IMG/VR virus record: IMGVR_UViG_3300044714_000074
Span: 1-64,000 of that record
DNA length: 64,000 bases
From: a virus
Direction: 5' to 3' (one strand)
Shown here: piece by piece, positions 23,647 to 32,741 of the stretch
Layout: the number at the start of each line of letters is the position of its first letter
How positions within the stretch are numbered: the stretch's first letter is position 1
The notes under the pieces: generated by a model
What the model was told of the DNA's origin: nothing
Seen by the model: the letters and a program-made list of their open reading frames with translations, nothing else
The model's database searches: none
Translations under genes and position numbers: made by a program

Positions 23647-24723
23647 CTAGACCGCCACGATGAACGTGGCTTGAAACGGCAAAGCAAGAACGCCCGAATC
23701 GATGCCCTCTTTGAGTACGCTTGCCAGGGCCGGCGGGTTCGGCCCGCTGTTGAATTGCGTGACCAGGTGGTTGAACGCCATCCTGTTGTAGCCGAATCGG
23801 TTGAACAATGCACCCCCGAGAATCGTCCTCGAGCCGCCGCCGAGCCGGATGGCGACGACACCGTCGCTGCCGAAACTGACGTCGACGATGTAGGTCTGGT
23901 CGATGTTCGGAGCCGTTCCCTGCGGACCGTAGAGGAATCGCATGATCCGGCGCTTCAGCCAGCGGACGTTGAAGACGTTCCCGTCGCCCTTGTAGAAATT
24001 CCAGGTGATGATCCGCTTGAAGACGTCGTCGGAGGTCGCCGTCACGTTCGACGGGCCCACGACCTTCGTCGCGTTGAAGGCGTGCGTATTGAAGGCGAAG
24101 GTGTTGTAGGGACCGATGTTTCGGTTCCGGCCCGAAGACAACGCCGGCCGAACGAACCCGTAAAGCCCCTCCGCCACCCAGTCCAGCAGCGAGCCGACGA
24201 TCTGCGCGCCGGTATAGACCGGCAGGCCGATCGTGGCGAACCACGTCACGTAGCTTTGCGCGAGCGCGTTCCAGGAAGCGACGAAGGCCTGGAGGTTGTC
24301 GTCGTCGGCGTACTGAACGTAGAGGTACGATGGGATCAGCGCGGTCAGCGTCGTCGGCCCCGCCGGCGGGAAGGTGCCGGGCTGCGGCGTCGGCGGGTAC
24401 GGCGTCTGAGGCTGAAGGACGTAGGCCGAGAACTTGTGTCCCGATGTCGCCGCGTTGACGCTGACGCTCGTCGTCTGGTTCGGGATCGTGAAGGCGCCGC
24501 CGGGCTGGATCGGGACCGACGTCGCGGTCTCGCCGACTGTCGCGTCCGCACCGGTGATGTCGACATAGAGTGGCTCGACGATCGCGATGCCCTGATCCTC
24601 GGCCATCGCCGGGTTGAGGATGGCGCCGCCAAGGACCGGGCCGAAGACAGCCGTGACGGCCTTCCCGCCGACAACAACCTCGCTGGCGACCGGGGCGTAG
24701 AGCGATACGGGGTTGGCGCCCAT
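23647..24723 (-). CDS. Tail/baseplate protein with N-terminal decoration module
   Basis: A 358-residue protein. Residues 1-110 are a divergent copy of the standalone 109-residue protein. The remainder contains helical parts and YN/FN repeats (YNTFAFNTHAFN; FNRFGYNRMAFN), seen again in the protein at 38929-39966. The position between fibres and the baseplate J protein suggests a baseplate-to-fibre connector (gpI-like position). Confidence 0.6.
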   Translation of the reverse strand: MGANPVSLYAPVASEVVVGGKAVTAVFGPVLGGAILNPAMAEDQGIAIVEPLYVDITGADATVGETATSVPIQPGGAFTIPNQTTSVSVNAATSGHKFSAYVLQPQTPYPPTPQPGTFPPAGPTTLTALIPSYLYVQYADDDNLQAFVASWNALAQSYVTWFATIGLPVYTGAQIVGSLLDWVAEGLYGFVRPALSSGRNRNIGPYNTFAFNTHAFNATKVVGPSNVTATSDDVFKRIITWNFYKGDGNVFNVRWLKRRIMRFLYGPQGTAPNIDQTYIVDVSFGSDGVVAIRLGGGSRTILGGALFNRFGYNRMAFNHLVTQFNSGPNPPALASVLKEGIDSGVLALPFQATFIVAV

Positions 24724-24745
24724 CGTTAATGTTTACTTTCGTTTT

Positions 24746-25390
24746 TTAGATCGCAACACAAGAGAACTGTCCGGTCGGCGTGCGGGCCATAAAATATTCG
24801 TTGATTCGACTCTGCATTTGGCGAAGGCATCCACAGCTTCGAGTATTACCGCTCATCAGCGATTTAGCCGCGACCATGATCTCGTTGCCGCAATCGCAGT
24901 GAGCGAGCCAGCGTCTTTGACCACGTCCAGCATCGAATTTTCGCGGCAAAACATGCAAGACGGTCAAATGACCAAATTTTTGACCAGAAAGGTTTTTTCT
25001 CATCCGACAGCCACATGATCTGGCGCGACCACAGTTCAACAATTTTATTTGAATTGCCGATTCGGCACCGCAATCACATTTGCAGAGCATCCATCCGCGT
25101 CCAGCTGTGGCCATAACCGTAAGCTGACCAAACCGCCTGCCGATTAGATCGCGTCGCAATTTTCTGCATCCGCATGTTTTGAGACCGCCCTTGGTCAGAA
25201 CACTAAGCGGAACCTTTCTATAATTTCCGCAATCGCAACGGCACATCCAACCTCGATTAGCTTTCCCGGTAATGACCAGCATTCCAAAACGAGAACCAAC
25301 AGGCGATTGAATCTGTTCTGCTGGTGACGATATGGGTCCACCAACAAATTCGACTGGAAAGCCAAAACCCTTGCGCCGAATGCTTCTCAT
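24746..25390 (-). CDS. Triple zinc-knuckle protein, probable mobile-element DNA-binding protein
   Basis: A 214-residue protein with three tandem units, each G-x-RFG-L followed by a C-x-CDCG cluster and a closing CGC: C50/52/54 with C73/75, C103/105/107 with C126/128, and C165/167 with C186/188. Such units are found as DNA-binding domains in phage homing endonucleases and freestanding phage proteins. No nuclease motif is present. The gene is AT-richer than its neighbours and sits between structural genes, so it is probably an inserted selfish gene. Confidence 0.65.
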   Translation of the reverse strand: MRSIRRKGFGFPVEFVGGPISSPAEQIQSPVGSRFGMLVITGKANRGWMCRCDCGNYRKVPLSVLTKGGLKTCGCRKLRRDLIGRRFGQLTVMATAGRGWMLCKCDCGAESAIQIKLLNCGRARSCGCRMRKNLSGQKFGHLTVLHVLPRKFDAGRGQRRWLAHCDCGNEIMVAAKSLMSGNTRSCGCLRQMQSRINEYFMARTPTGQFSCVAI

Positions 25391-25402
25391 TGACTCGTCC
25401 TA

Positions 25403-26845
25403 TTAACCTTGTGTCACGGTGATGCCGGAGCCGAGAGGATCGGTATAGAAGCTAGATTCGATGTCGCCGAAAACGAGCAGCGTCCCGGCCTGTGGCGGCG
25501 TCACGATGCCGTTGATCGAGACCGTGAAGGTCAGCACCGATATTTGCGAGGGATCGAGCACGCTCGCCACGGCCGTCTGGAAGGTGCTGTTCATGACCCC
25601 GACGTTGATCGGTTGTCCGGCCACGATCGAGTCGATGTAAGCCGCGATCGCCGGCGCCGCGAGCTGCGCGACGGCCGCCTGCGAGACGAAGTTCGGCTGC
25701 GCCGTGTTCCACAGCACCGCGATCGTCACCGCCTGCTGCGGCGGGTCGACGAAAATCACCGAGTAGGTGTTCGGGTAGTCGAGAAGATTGACGGAAACAT
25801 TGCGGAGATTCGGTGTCAGGACGCCGCCGCCGCTGTAGGCCGGGTAGCCGCTGGTGTTGATTCCGATGCTGAAGGACTTCTCGGTGAGAACGGTGACAGT
25901 GAACGATTCGCCGTTGAGCGGAATCATCCCCTGGATTCCGGTCGCGACCGCGACCTGCCCGCTCGAGTAGTTGTGGTTCAGGTTCGTCGTGATCACGGCG
26001 TCCGCGGCCTGCGTGACATTCGTGATCGCAAGCGTCGAGCCGACGAGCGTCGAGACGTCAAAAAGCGCCTGGAAGATCGCGAGCGCGACCTCGTAGGGAT
26101 CGCCGCCGCCGCAGATGACCTCCCAGCCACCACCGGCCGCCGTCTGCTGGATGACCGAGATCAGCCTTTGCTGGACCCCGGGAACAGTGCCGAGGAGCGT
26201 CTTGAGGAAGGTCGGCATCCCCTGCGCCACCGCCTGTCCGGCTTGGAGGACGCGGGCACGGTACTGCTCCGAGGTCTCCGCCGGACCGCCGGAAATCCCG
26301 GCCGCCGGGTTCGAGCAGGTCAGCACTATGCCCGACGGAACCGAGGTCACCAGGTTTGTCACGGTGCCGGCCGGGACCGCCCAGGAGCCAGCGATCGTCG
26401 CTTGGCAGAACAGCGGCGCCGAGGTTCCACCGGAGGCCACGACGCCACCGTCCTGGACGACGTACTGGTAGGTGCCATCGGAGACCGTGAAGCCGACCGG
26501 GATCACGAAGCCGACTGTCCCGGTGAACTCGACGTAGACCGACGTGTTCGTCGGCACCGCCGGCGCCGAGCCGGGACCGATGTAAATCTGGCCGAGCTCG
26601 AGCAGCGTGAAATCGTTGGCACCGAACGGGGTTAGCGAGTTGATGGTCTCGACGCGCGCCGAGTCGATCTCGGCGAGGCCGCCGACCTGCGTGCTGGAAA
26701 CGTCCTCGATTAGCGATCCCGGAAGCGACGACGTGTAACCCGGCACGGTCGCCGCGACAGAGGCGAGGAGCGCGGCGAGCAGCGCGGCCGGCGGCGTCGG
26801 CTGCGCGCCGGCGGCCGTGACAACTACGGGAATGTCCGCGCTCAT
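25403..26845 (-). CDS. Baseplate J-like protein
   Basis: A 480-residue protein matching phage baseplate J (Mu gp47-like): N-terminal GSLIEDVSSTQVGGLAEIDS, the middle VGFVIPVGFTVSDGTYQYVV and PAETSEQYRARVL. It forms wedge arms around the spike. Residues about 271-345 are an inserted beta domain with NHNYSSGQ and NGESF motifs, also seen in the sheath and in 29790-30299. It overlaps the W-like gene by four bases. Confidence 0.88.
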   Translation of the reverse strand: MSADIPVVVTAAGAQPTPPAALLAALLASVAATVPGYTSSLPGSLIEDVSSTQVGGLAEIDSARVETINSLTPFGANDFTLLELGQIYIGPGSAPAVPTNTSVYVEFTGTVGFVIPVGFTVSDGTYQYVVQDGGVVASGGTSAPLFCQATIAGSWAVPAGTVTNLVTSVPSGIVLTCSNPAAGISGGPAETSEQYRARVLQAGQAVAQGMPTFLKTLLGTVPGVQQRLISVIQQTAAGGGWEVICGGGDPYEVALAIFQALFDVSTLVGSTLAITNVTQAADAVITTNLNHNYSSGQVAVATGIQGMIPLNGESFTVTVLTEKSFSIGINTSGYPAYSGGGVLTPNLRNVSVNLLDYPNTYSVIFVDPPQQAVTIAVLWNTAQPNFVSQAAVAQLAAPAIAAYIDSIVAGQPINVGVMNSTFQTAVASVLDPSQISVLTFTVSINGIVTPPQAGTLLVFGDIESSFYTDPLGSGITVTQG

Positions 26846-27219
26846 TCCGGCACCTGCAGCACGGCGACTGCTCCCTGGTTCGTAACCACGTTTATCTTAT
26901 AACTCGGCGGATTGCTTCCCAATTTCGTGACGATCAGAGAGGCGAAGTATTGCGAGAACTGCTGCTGCGTCCGCGTGACGTAAAAATCCGGCTGAACCTG
27001 CTGGATGATGGTCTGCTGATCGGGGATGCCGTAGTTGGCGTAGAACGGCGATTCGCCGAGGTTCAGGAGCAAGACTTGGCACAGAGTTGTAAGCCAGACA
27101 GAATCATCGAACCCGTTCGCGTCGGTCGTGACCTCTTGCCAGTAAGGATAGCCGGCGGGCTGCGGCACCTTTCGGCTGCCGTCCGAATTGAGCGCGAAAA
27201 CGCGACCCCACGTTCTCAT
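26842..27219 (-). CDS. Baseplate wedge protein (gp46/GPW-like position)
   Basis: A 125-residue protein just upstream of J, the place of gp25/W or Mu gp46 proteins. It has WLTTLCQVLLLNLGESPFYANYGIPDQQTI, including the LGE-like motif of that family, and ends in a beta-rich tail. It probably joins the sheath base to J. Confidence 0.72.
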   Translation of the reverse strand: MRTWGRVFALNSDGSRKVPQPAGYPYWQEVTTDANGFDDSVWLTTLCQVLLLNLGESPFYANYGIPDQQTIIQQVQPDFYVTRTQQQFSQYFASLIVTKLGSNPPSYKINVVTNQGAVAVLQVPE

Positions 27220-27226
27220 GGTATCG

Positions 27227-28327
27227 TCATCCGATCACCAGCACCGAATATGTCACGGTCGCCACCGGCACTGTACCATTGAAAGTGTTCGTGACGGTGA
27301 GCGTGACTGTGTTCGTCGCCGAGACGTAGGCGGTAAGGATTATCAGGCCGTCGATCGCGGCGTTCTGTCCAAGAGAAACGGCATCGCCGACCTGCGCTCC
27401 GGCGACCGTGACGGTCTCGGTCTGCGAATCGAAGGCTCCGAGCGAGCCGCCGAAGTTTGTCGTGATCGAGCCGGCGAGAATGCGTGCGACTGCGACGCCG
27501 CCGTTGACGGTGAAGTTTCCCTCGATCGCGAGATCGGCTTCCGCCGTGAGGAGGCCTTCGATCGTCGCGGCACCCTCAGCGATCAGAAGCCCGGAGATGG
27601 TTGCCGGACCATCAAGGGCGATTGGTTCGCCGCTGGCTGGCGTGATCGCGACGCCGCCGGCCGACGTCGCGACGGAGTTCCCGAACTTGTCGATGAGGGA
27701 GAGCCCGCCGGCACCGGTGATTATTTCGTTGCCGTTGTCGTCGATAATCGAGACCCCGCTCGCAGTAGTCGCGATCTCGTTGCCATTCTTGTCGACGATC
27801 GAGATTCCGGTTGCGCTGGTCGTGATGGTGTTGCCGTTGCCGTCCTTCAGCACGTTGCCGGTCGACTTGATCGTGAGCGATGAGGTCTTGTCCGTCGTGC
27901 GGATGATCGCACCATCGGGACCGTAGATCACAACCGCGTTGGGATCGTCGGTCGGGCTCCAGTTCTTGTTGCCGATCGGCGACCAGATCAGCGTCGAGAG
28001 GTTCGCCCGCTGCGAGAGGTCCGCCGTCCCGCCGCCGAGCCCGCTGACGCCGCCGAGATAGGCGTCCGCTGTCATCACCCAACCGAGGCATCCCGGCTGG
28101 ATCGGCAGCCGGACGTACTCGGAACCGATCATCGGCACGGTGACGTTCGGCAGCGTATATGGCGTGTTCGTCAGCTCGAACTTGACCGTGACGATCCCGG
28201 AGCCGACCACCGAGACGATGGAGGCCGGGAGCGATTGGCCGATGATCGCCATCGCTCCGCGGACCTTCCGCTCCGCGAACTGGTTGAGCGTGCGGGCGAG
28301 CGGTGTTTTTTGGCTGCTGTCTGCCAA
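27227..28327 (-). CDS. Baseplate central spike protein (gpV/gp45-like)
   Basis: A 366-residue protein. The N-terminal OB-fold region contains VTVPMIGSEYVRLPIQPGC, like Mu gp45/gpV. The centre (about 165-235) has imperfect repeats of about 20 residues (SIVDKNGNEIAT, SIIDDNGNEIIT, SLIDKFGNSVAT) expected for a triple-stranded beta prism. The C-terminal third is beta-rich. It would form the membrane-piercing needle. No His-x-His iron site is evident. Confidence 0.75.
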   Translation of the reverse strand: MADSSQKTPLARTLNQFAERKVRGAMAIIGQSLPASIVSVVGSGIVTVKFELTNTPYTLPNVTVPMIGSEYVRLPIQPGCLGWVMTADAYLGGVSGLGGGTADLSQRANLSTLIWSPIGNKNWSPTDDPNAVVIYGPDGAIIRTTDKTSSLTIKSTGNVLKDGNGNTITTSATGISIVDKNGNEIATTASGVSIIDDNGNEIITGAGGLSLIDKFGNSVATSAGGVAITPASGEPIALDGPATISGLLIAEGAATIEGLLTAEADLAIEGNFTVNGGVAVARILAGSITTNFGGSLGAFDSQTETVTVAGAQVGDAVSLGQNAAIDGLIILTAYVSATNTVTLTVTNTFNGTVPVATVTYSVLVIG

Positions 28328-28342
28328 CGATGACCCCCGACT

Positions 28343-29368
28343 TTATGCCGCGGCCGCGGCGCCGACGAGCTTGTTCGGCGCCAAGTCTACCACGGTCACC
28401 CAGGAATCCGCCGTCGGTTGCCGGAAGTTTCCGACGTGCCGTAGCCCGGTGACATAGAAGCCGCCCTGGAACGTCGCGTTGAGGTTTATCAACGAGGTCG
28501 GCGCCGCCGACGAGTTCGTGATCAGCGCCTTCGGCATCGTGATGGCGCCGAAGTACGGAAGGTCGGCGCGCATCACGGTTTTCATCTGGATCGTAGCACC
28601 TTCGAGCCACGTCGGCTGGCCGATGAGGTCCTGGAAGGCGATCTGCACGTTGCCGGCCGGGTTGTCGCTGACGGCGATCGTCGATCCGGCGACCGAGATG
28701 TTCACTCCGGGATAGTTCGCGGTCTTGATGACGTCGAGGCTGGTCTGAAGGACGTACTGCGACAGCTGCTCCAGCGTCGGATAGAAGCCGACCTCATCGT
28801 TCGGCCGGACCAGGCCGGAGTTTATGTTGATCTTCACCGTGGAGCCGGGGAAGGCGGTCTGCAGCGACGTTTGCAGCGCCGACGCCAGCGTCGTCCCGGC
28901 CTTCCAGTTCAGCACGATGTTCTTCGGCTGCGCCAGCGTGCCGACGCCGCCCTTGGTCGACGAGTTTCCGAACAGCGGAACAATGACGAAGTCGAGCGTC
29001 TGGTCGGTCCCGATCCAGTTGCCGAACGCCTGGAAGATCGTCCCCTGGACGAGAAGCCCGGCCTGCGCCGGATTCGCCAGCGGGAGACCTTTTTGCATCC
29101 CGCCGTAGACCGCGATGTTCTTGCCGTTGAGATTGGCGGCTTGGTTGATCTCCTGGATACTAATTCCCCAGACGCGGAGGATGCCGGAGCCCTGCGGCGT
29201 CGCCTGCCCGATCACCGGAATATCCAATTCGATATTCCAAGCCGACGGCAAGGTTTGCCCATTGACAAATGATGTATAGCTCGCGCCGCCGAGCAGGCCG
29301 GCAAAGCCGGGCGGGACGAAGACCTGCCCGCTGCTCGGATCGGTGATGACGATCTTGTAGTACCTCAT
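28343..29368 (-). CDS. Baseplate hub protein
   Basis: A 341-residue protein between the spike and tape-measure side, where gpD/gp44 hub proteins lie. It starts MRYYKIVITDPSSGQVF. Features include LRVWGISIQEINQAANLNGKNI and a C-terminal GGFYVTGLRHVGNFR, which is typical of the hub (LysM-like turn and final H-x-G). It would form the central trimer or hexamer that carries the spike. Confidence 0.65.
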   Translation of the reverse strand: MRYYKIVITDPSSGQVFVPPGFAGLLGGASYTSFVNGQTLPSAWNIELDIPVIGQATPQGSGILRVWGISIQEINQAANLNGKNIAVYGGMQKGLPLANPAQAGLLVQGTIFQAFGNWIGTDQTLDFVIVPLFGNSSTKGGVGTLAQPKNIVLNWKAGTTLASALQTSLQTAFPGSTVKININSGLVRPNDEVGFYPTLEQLSQYVLQTSLDVIKTANYPGVNISVAGSTIAVSDNPAGNVQIAFQDLIGQPTWLEGATIQMKTVMRADLPYFGAITMPKALITNSSAAPTSLINLNATFQGGFYVTGLRHVGNFRQPTADSWVTVVDLAPNKLVGAAAAA

Positions 29369-29460
29369 GGGAAAAATTCGTCCGCCAGAGCGACGAGCGG
29401 AATCAACGGCTTAACGTCGAAGTGGACGACTTCTTGGGAAAATCTATTTTTTTCGTCCAC
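29365..29460 (-). CDS. 31-residue ORF
   Basis: It starts at GTG four bases after the DUF6527-like stop, and its TGA overlaps the hub ATG. It reads VDEKNRFSQEVVHFDVKPLI. The exact packing between neighbours suggests a real small tail protein (gpX position) or a translational coupler. Confidence 0.35.
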   Translation of the reverse strand: MDEKNRFSQEVVHFDVKPLIPLVALADEFFP

Positions 29461-29463
29461 CCT

Positions 29464-29793
29464 TCAGCACTCCTCGAAGACGCCGTTTGTCAGGTAACCA
29501 TGCCAGTGATAGCCGGGCTTTCCCTGGTCGGCGCCCTGATGATGGATTCCGATCGACGGTTTCAGCGTCATGTGCTGATCGTCTCCGGTGCGCGTCCACA
29601 TCGGCGTTCGATCTTCCGGCGCCCATGCCTCCGGGTTGAGCCGAACGAACGACCATCGTCCACACCCGCACGGACAGCAATGGCTGAAGCCGACAATCTC
29701 CTTACTATCCGGATGGAGCGTGAACTGGATCGCTCCCGGCTTGCCGGGCATCTCCAGCACGTCGACGATAAATGATGCGGCGTTGCGCTTCAT
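29464..29793 (-). CDS. DUF6527-like zinc-binding protein
   Basis: A 109-residue protein with CCPCGCGRWS (about 39-48), a tryptophan near 57, LKPSIGIHHQG (about 77-87) and YHWHGYLTNG. This order (cysteine knuckle, L-x-PSIG, final H/G strand) is that of DUF6527. That family occurs in phages and, from memory, beside bacterial ubiquitin-like conjugation genes. The cysteines and histidines probably bind zinc. Its location among baseplate genes hints at a tail role, but the function is unknown. Confidence 0.6.
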   Translation of the reverse strand: MKRNAASFIVDVLEMPGKPGAIQFTLHPDSKEIVGFSHCCPCGCGRWSFVRLNPEAWAPEDRTPMWTRTGDDQHMTLKPSIGIHHQGADQGKPGYHWHGYLTNGVFEEC

Positions 29794-30299
29794 TCGGAGG
29801 TCTCAAATTGATTCGCCTGCTCCCGAAACACCAGCGTCGACGTGAAGGGATCACCGTTCACGTCCAACAGGCCGCCGATCAGGTTGATGTTGTAGGCAAC
29901 CATCCCTAGGACCGTCGCCGCGCCGGGATCGGCCGCGATCGGCCAGGAGAATGCGCTCGGCCCGGTGATCAAACACGGCACCAGACCGTTGAAGGCGTCC
30001 GGCGAGCAGCCGGAGATCGTCAGACCCACGGTCGATCCGATCTTGTAGCCATGAGGATTGACCGTCGTCGCGATGGCGCGCCCGTTCGCCCAGGACAGCG
30101 CCTGGAGCGCGATACCCGTCGGCGAGCCGACGACGGCGCGGCAGCAGGTCAGCGAGCCATCCGGTGCATAGAGGTTCAGGTAGAAACGCTGGCCGAACAA
30201 ACTCCAAGTTATGACCGCGCTGTAAACCTCACCGTCGAGTTCCGGAGAGAATAAGAATGGAGAAACCGTCGTCGGAACAAAGTTGGTGAAAGTCGTCAT
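29790..30299 (-). CDS. Tail/baseplate protein with FCCH-like beta domain
   Basis: A 169-residue protein from ATG 30299 (MTTFTNFVPTTVSPFLFSPE). The first 60 residues are a beta-rich phage domain (WSLFGQRFYLNLY). Residues about 67-135 (ATTVNPHGYKIGSTVGLTIS, FNG, ITGPSAFSW) repeat the domain inserted in the sheath and J proteins. It overlaps both neighbours by four bases. Probably baseplate or tail-end associated. Confidence 0.65.
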   Translation of the reverse strand: MTTFTNFVPTTVSPFLFSPELDGEVYSAVITWSLFGQRFYLNLYAPDGSLTCCRAVVGSPTGIALQALSWANGRAIATTVNPHGYKIGSTVGLTISGCSPDAFNGLVPCLITGPSAFSWPIAADPGAATVLGMVAYNINLIGGLLDVNGDPFTSTLVFREQANQFETSE

Positions 30300-31042
30300 G
30301 GTCCATTCGCTCCGATGAGCGGCGACGCCACCCCCGAACCGACCGGGGCCTGCGCCGAGGGCACGACCGCAGGCGCCGCGATGCTTCCCGGATTGCCGAC
30401 CGCCGGTCCTAACCCGGACCAGGCCGGCGCGCCGCTGATCGGCACGCCGCCGCTTATCATCGACATCAGGTTGTTCTGCGCGTTCTGCGCGTCCTGGAGC
30501 GTCAGCAGCGGCAGCTCGAAGTCCCACTGCCAAGTGTTCTGCGCCTGCGCGTCGTCGCTCCCGGAAACATCAACAAGCCGGAGGAAGACCGCGTTGGTGT
30601 AGAGGAACGACGGCGTCGCCACGATGTACGTCCCGCCGGAGGCGTTGTGCTGCTTGATCACCGCCTGGAGCGCCATCATCGTCGCCAGCTTCGCAGCGTA
30701 GCCGGATGGATCCTTCACCGGGCAGATCATGCGCAGCGAGATGTTCGTCGGCTGCGCGATCACAGCGTTCGCCGCCACGGCCTGGTTGGCGAACGGATAC
30801 TTGCCGATCTGCTGCTCGAGAAGCGAAGCGCCGGCGATCGGGATGAAGCTCGCGAAGAAATCGTCGAGGTCAGTCAGCTCATCGCCGCCGGAAAGCAGGC
30901 CGTCGACGAAACTCAATGCCTGCGTGATCGCGACCACGGGCAGCATGCCGCCCGGAATGTTCTGCGCGATCCCGCCCTGGAAAATGATGGGCGATAATGT
31001 GAACGAGAGTTTGAAGGCCGCGAGGCCCGCCGAGATTCCCAT
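30296..31042 (-). CDS. Tail-tip/baseplate protein
   Basis: A 248-residue protein immediately downstream of the tape measure. It has the hydrophobic start GLAAFKLSFTLSPIIFQGG and a Gly/Pro/Ala-rich C-terminus. Position suggests a tail terminator, baseplate or DNA-circularisation-type protein. I do not recognise the family with confidence. Confidence 0.6.
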   Translation of the reverse strand: MGISAGLAAFKLSFTLSPIIFQGGIAQNIPGGMLPVVAITQALSFVDGLLSGGDELTDLDDFFASFIPIAGASLLEQQIGKYPFANQAVAANAVIAQPTNISLRMICPVKDPSGYAAKLATMMALQAVIKQHNASGGTYIVATPSFLYTNAVFLRLVDVSGSDDAQAQNTWQWDFELPLLTLQDAQNAQNNLMSMISGGVPISGAPAWSGLGPAVGNPGSIAAPAVVPSAQAPVGSGVASPLIGANGP

Positions 31043-31043
31043 G

Positions 31044-32735
31044 TCAGTTCTTCAGCCCGTTGACGGTGACGTTCGCGTTGCCGCCGGTGTTGTTGTTGAT
31101 CTCGACCTGGACCTTGTCGTAGCCCTTCACGCTTCTCGCGTATGCCACGTAATCGCGACCATAGGGACCTAGCTTCATATCATCGCCCCGAGCTTTTCCG
31201 CTATGATAGGCGGCAAGAACGCGATCGAGATTGCCGTGATAGCGTTTAAGCAAGTCGGCGAGAATGATCTTGGCGGTAGCCTCATTGTAGGCAACGTCCT
31301 GAAGCCTGCTCGGATCGCGGCCATACTGCTTCGCCGTGCCCGGCATGATCTGATAAAGGCCGGTCGCGCCATAAGGCGAGACGGCATGCTCCATTCCCGG
31401 ACGGCCTCTCGTTTCATCCTGTCGGACCAACGATAGAAGGTCGGTCATCGGATCGCCGCTGATTGGAATCTGCGGGAAGGATGCCCATGCACTGTTTCGC
31501 AATAGCCAATTCGCGGCTGGATTCTGTACGGTTTCACCGCGAGCAATTCGACGTGAATTTGCCGCCGCCAGGCGATCGCTGATTCGAGCGCGACCTTCCG
31601 TCTTGTCGCCGCCAAAGCCGAACCATGAAAGAAAGTGCCCAATCGCAGAAGCCATATTGCCGACACCAGTGACGAAGTTTTCAACTTTTGTCGCAAACTC
31701 GTCGGTTCCTATATAGGCGGCAAATTTCTCAAGGCCCTGATCGACAGTTTTAATCCAGCGCTCCAGCGCCGGACTGCCGAGGAAAGCGCGAACAACATTC
31801 TCGAAAGCACCAGATAGTTTATCGAGCCCCGGTGCCAGAGGCGCCAAGCCGCGCACAAAGGTGTTGAAGATCGACGTGCTGGCGTTGGAGAGCTGCGTCG
31901 AGAGGTCCTGCCACGACTTCTGGACGTCCTGCGGAAGGTCGAACTGCGTCCGGCGGGTGCCGTACTGCTTGAGCAGTTGCGCGAACTCGCCCGGCGACGT
32001 ATTGCGAAGCCGTTCCAGGTCCTCCGGGGAAACGAACTGCCCCAACTGGCGGGCGCCGATCACCTGCGCGAAGAGTGCCGGGTTCGTCGTGTCCGCGATC
32101 CTCTTGAGGTTTTGCAGAAGCGCCACGGCGGTCTGCGCGGTGTCGCCTGCGATCTCTCCTGGCGTCAGGCCGGCACCGAGAAGGCCGACGCGCTTGGTGA
32201 CGTCGAACTTCGCCCCGGCGACGCCGCCGAGGAAGGAATCCGGATCGACGAGCCGCGCGAAGTTGGAGAAAGCTTGCTGTTCGCCGTAGCCGAGGCCGAG
32301 CCCGAGCGAGGATCGGCGGCCGGCCGATACTCCAAGCGCCAGACGATCAATACCGAAGAGGCTACCAGCACCAAGCAACCCCGTAACAGCGGTAGTTATG
32401 GCGCCCCATCGCAAAAGCGACAGGGTGATGTCTTTGACATTGGATGCGACGCTCTTGGTGCTGCGCGCAATATCGCGCCATCTGTCGGCGGTCGTGCGCG
32501 TGATTCGGTCGGCTTCTTTTTGAGCGATTAGAGCCAGCTTTGCCTGAACATTTTGGGCCGCAAATTTGGCAACTAGCTTTTCAAAACCAGCACCCGTGCC
32601 CTTGATTTCCTGATTGATCTTTTGCCATGCGGCCGGGGTTGCCTGAAGCAATGCCTGATATTGCTTGTAAGTGTTGTAAAACTTTTGAAAATTGACATCG
32701 TTGACATCGATGTCGAGTACGCTGCGAACAGTCAT
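31044..32735 (-). CDS. Tape measure protein with lytic transglycosylase domain
   Basis: A 563-residue protein directly after the tail chaperone pair. The N-terminal half is helical with a hydrophobic patch (about 105-130). Residues about 440-540 form a soluble lytic transglycosylase domain: DETRGRPGMEHAVSPYGATG, YQIMPGTAKQYG, then RVLAAYHSGKAR. The tape measure sets tail length, and the enzyme domain opens peptidoglycan during DNA entry. At this size the tail would be short for a myovirus. It ends NVTVNGLKN. Confidence 0.85.
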   Translation of the reverse strand: MTVRSVLDIDVNDVNFQKFYNTYKQYQALLQATPAAWQKINQEIKGTGAGFEKLVAKFAAQNVQAKLALIAQKEADRITRTTADRWRDIARSTKSVASNVKDITLSLLRWGAITTAVTGLLGAGSLFGIDRLALGVSAGRRSSLGLGLGYGEQQAFSNFARLVDPDSFLGGVAGAKFDVTKRVGLLGAGLTPGEIAGDTAQTAVALLQNLKRIADTTNPALFAQVIGARQLGQFVSPEDLERLRNTSPGEFAQLLKQYGTRRTQFDLPQDVQKSWQDLSTQLSNASTSIFNTFVRGLAPLAPGLDKLSGAFENVVRAFLGSPALERWIKTVDQGLEKFAAYIGTDEFATKVENFVTGVGNMASAIGHFLSWFGFGGDKTEGRARISDRLAAANSRRIARGETVQNPAANWLLRNSAWASFPQIPISGDPMTDLLSLVRQDETRGRPGMEHAVSPYGATGLYQIMPGTAKQYGRDPSRLQDVAYNEATAKIILADLLKRYHGNLDRVLAAYHSGKARGDDMKLGPYGRDYVAYARSVKGYDKVQVEINNNTGGNANVTVNGLKN

Positions 32736-32741
32736 TTTCAG

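Noticed and set aside
21614-24244. 876-codon reading of the fibre gene frame
   Set aside because: The first 412 codons are an Arg-rich shadow of two other genes. The real start is ATG 23008 with a leader and an overlap with the previous stop.
29365-30299. A ubiquitin-like conjugation system around the DUF6527-like gene
   Set aside because: No E1, E2, JAB or ubiquitin-like gene is visible nearby. FCCH-like domains in tail proteins are surface modules, not E1 enzymes.
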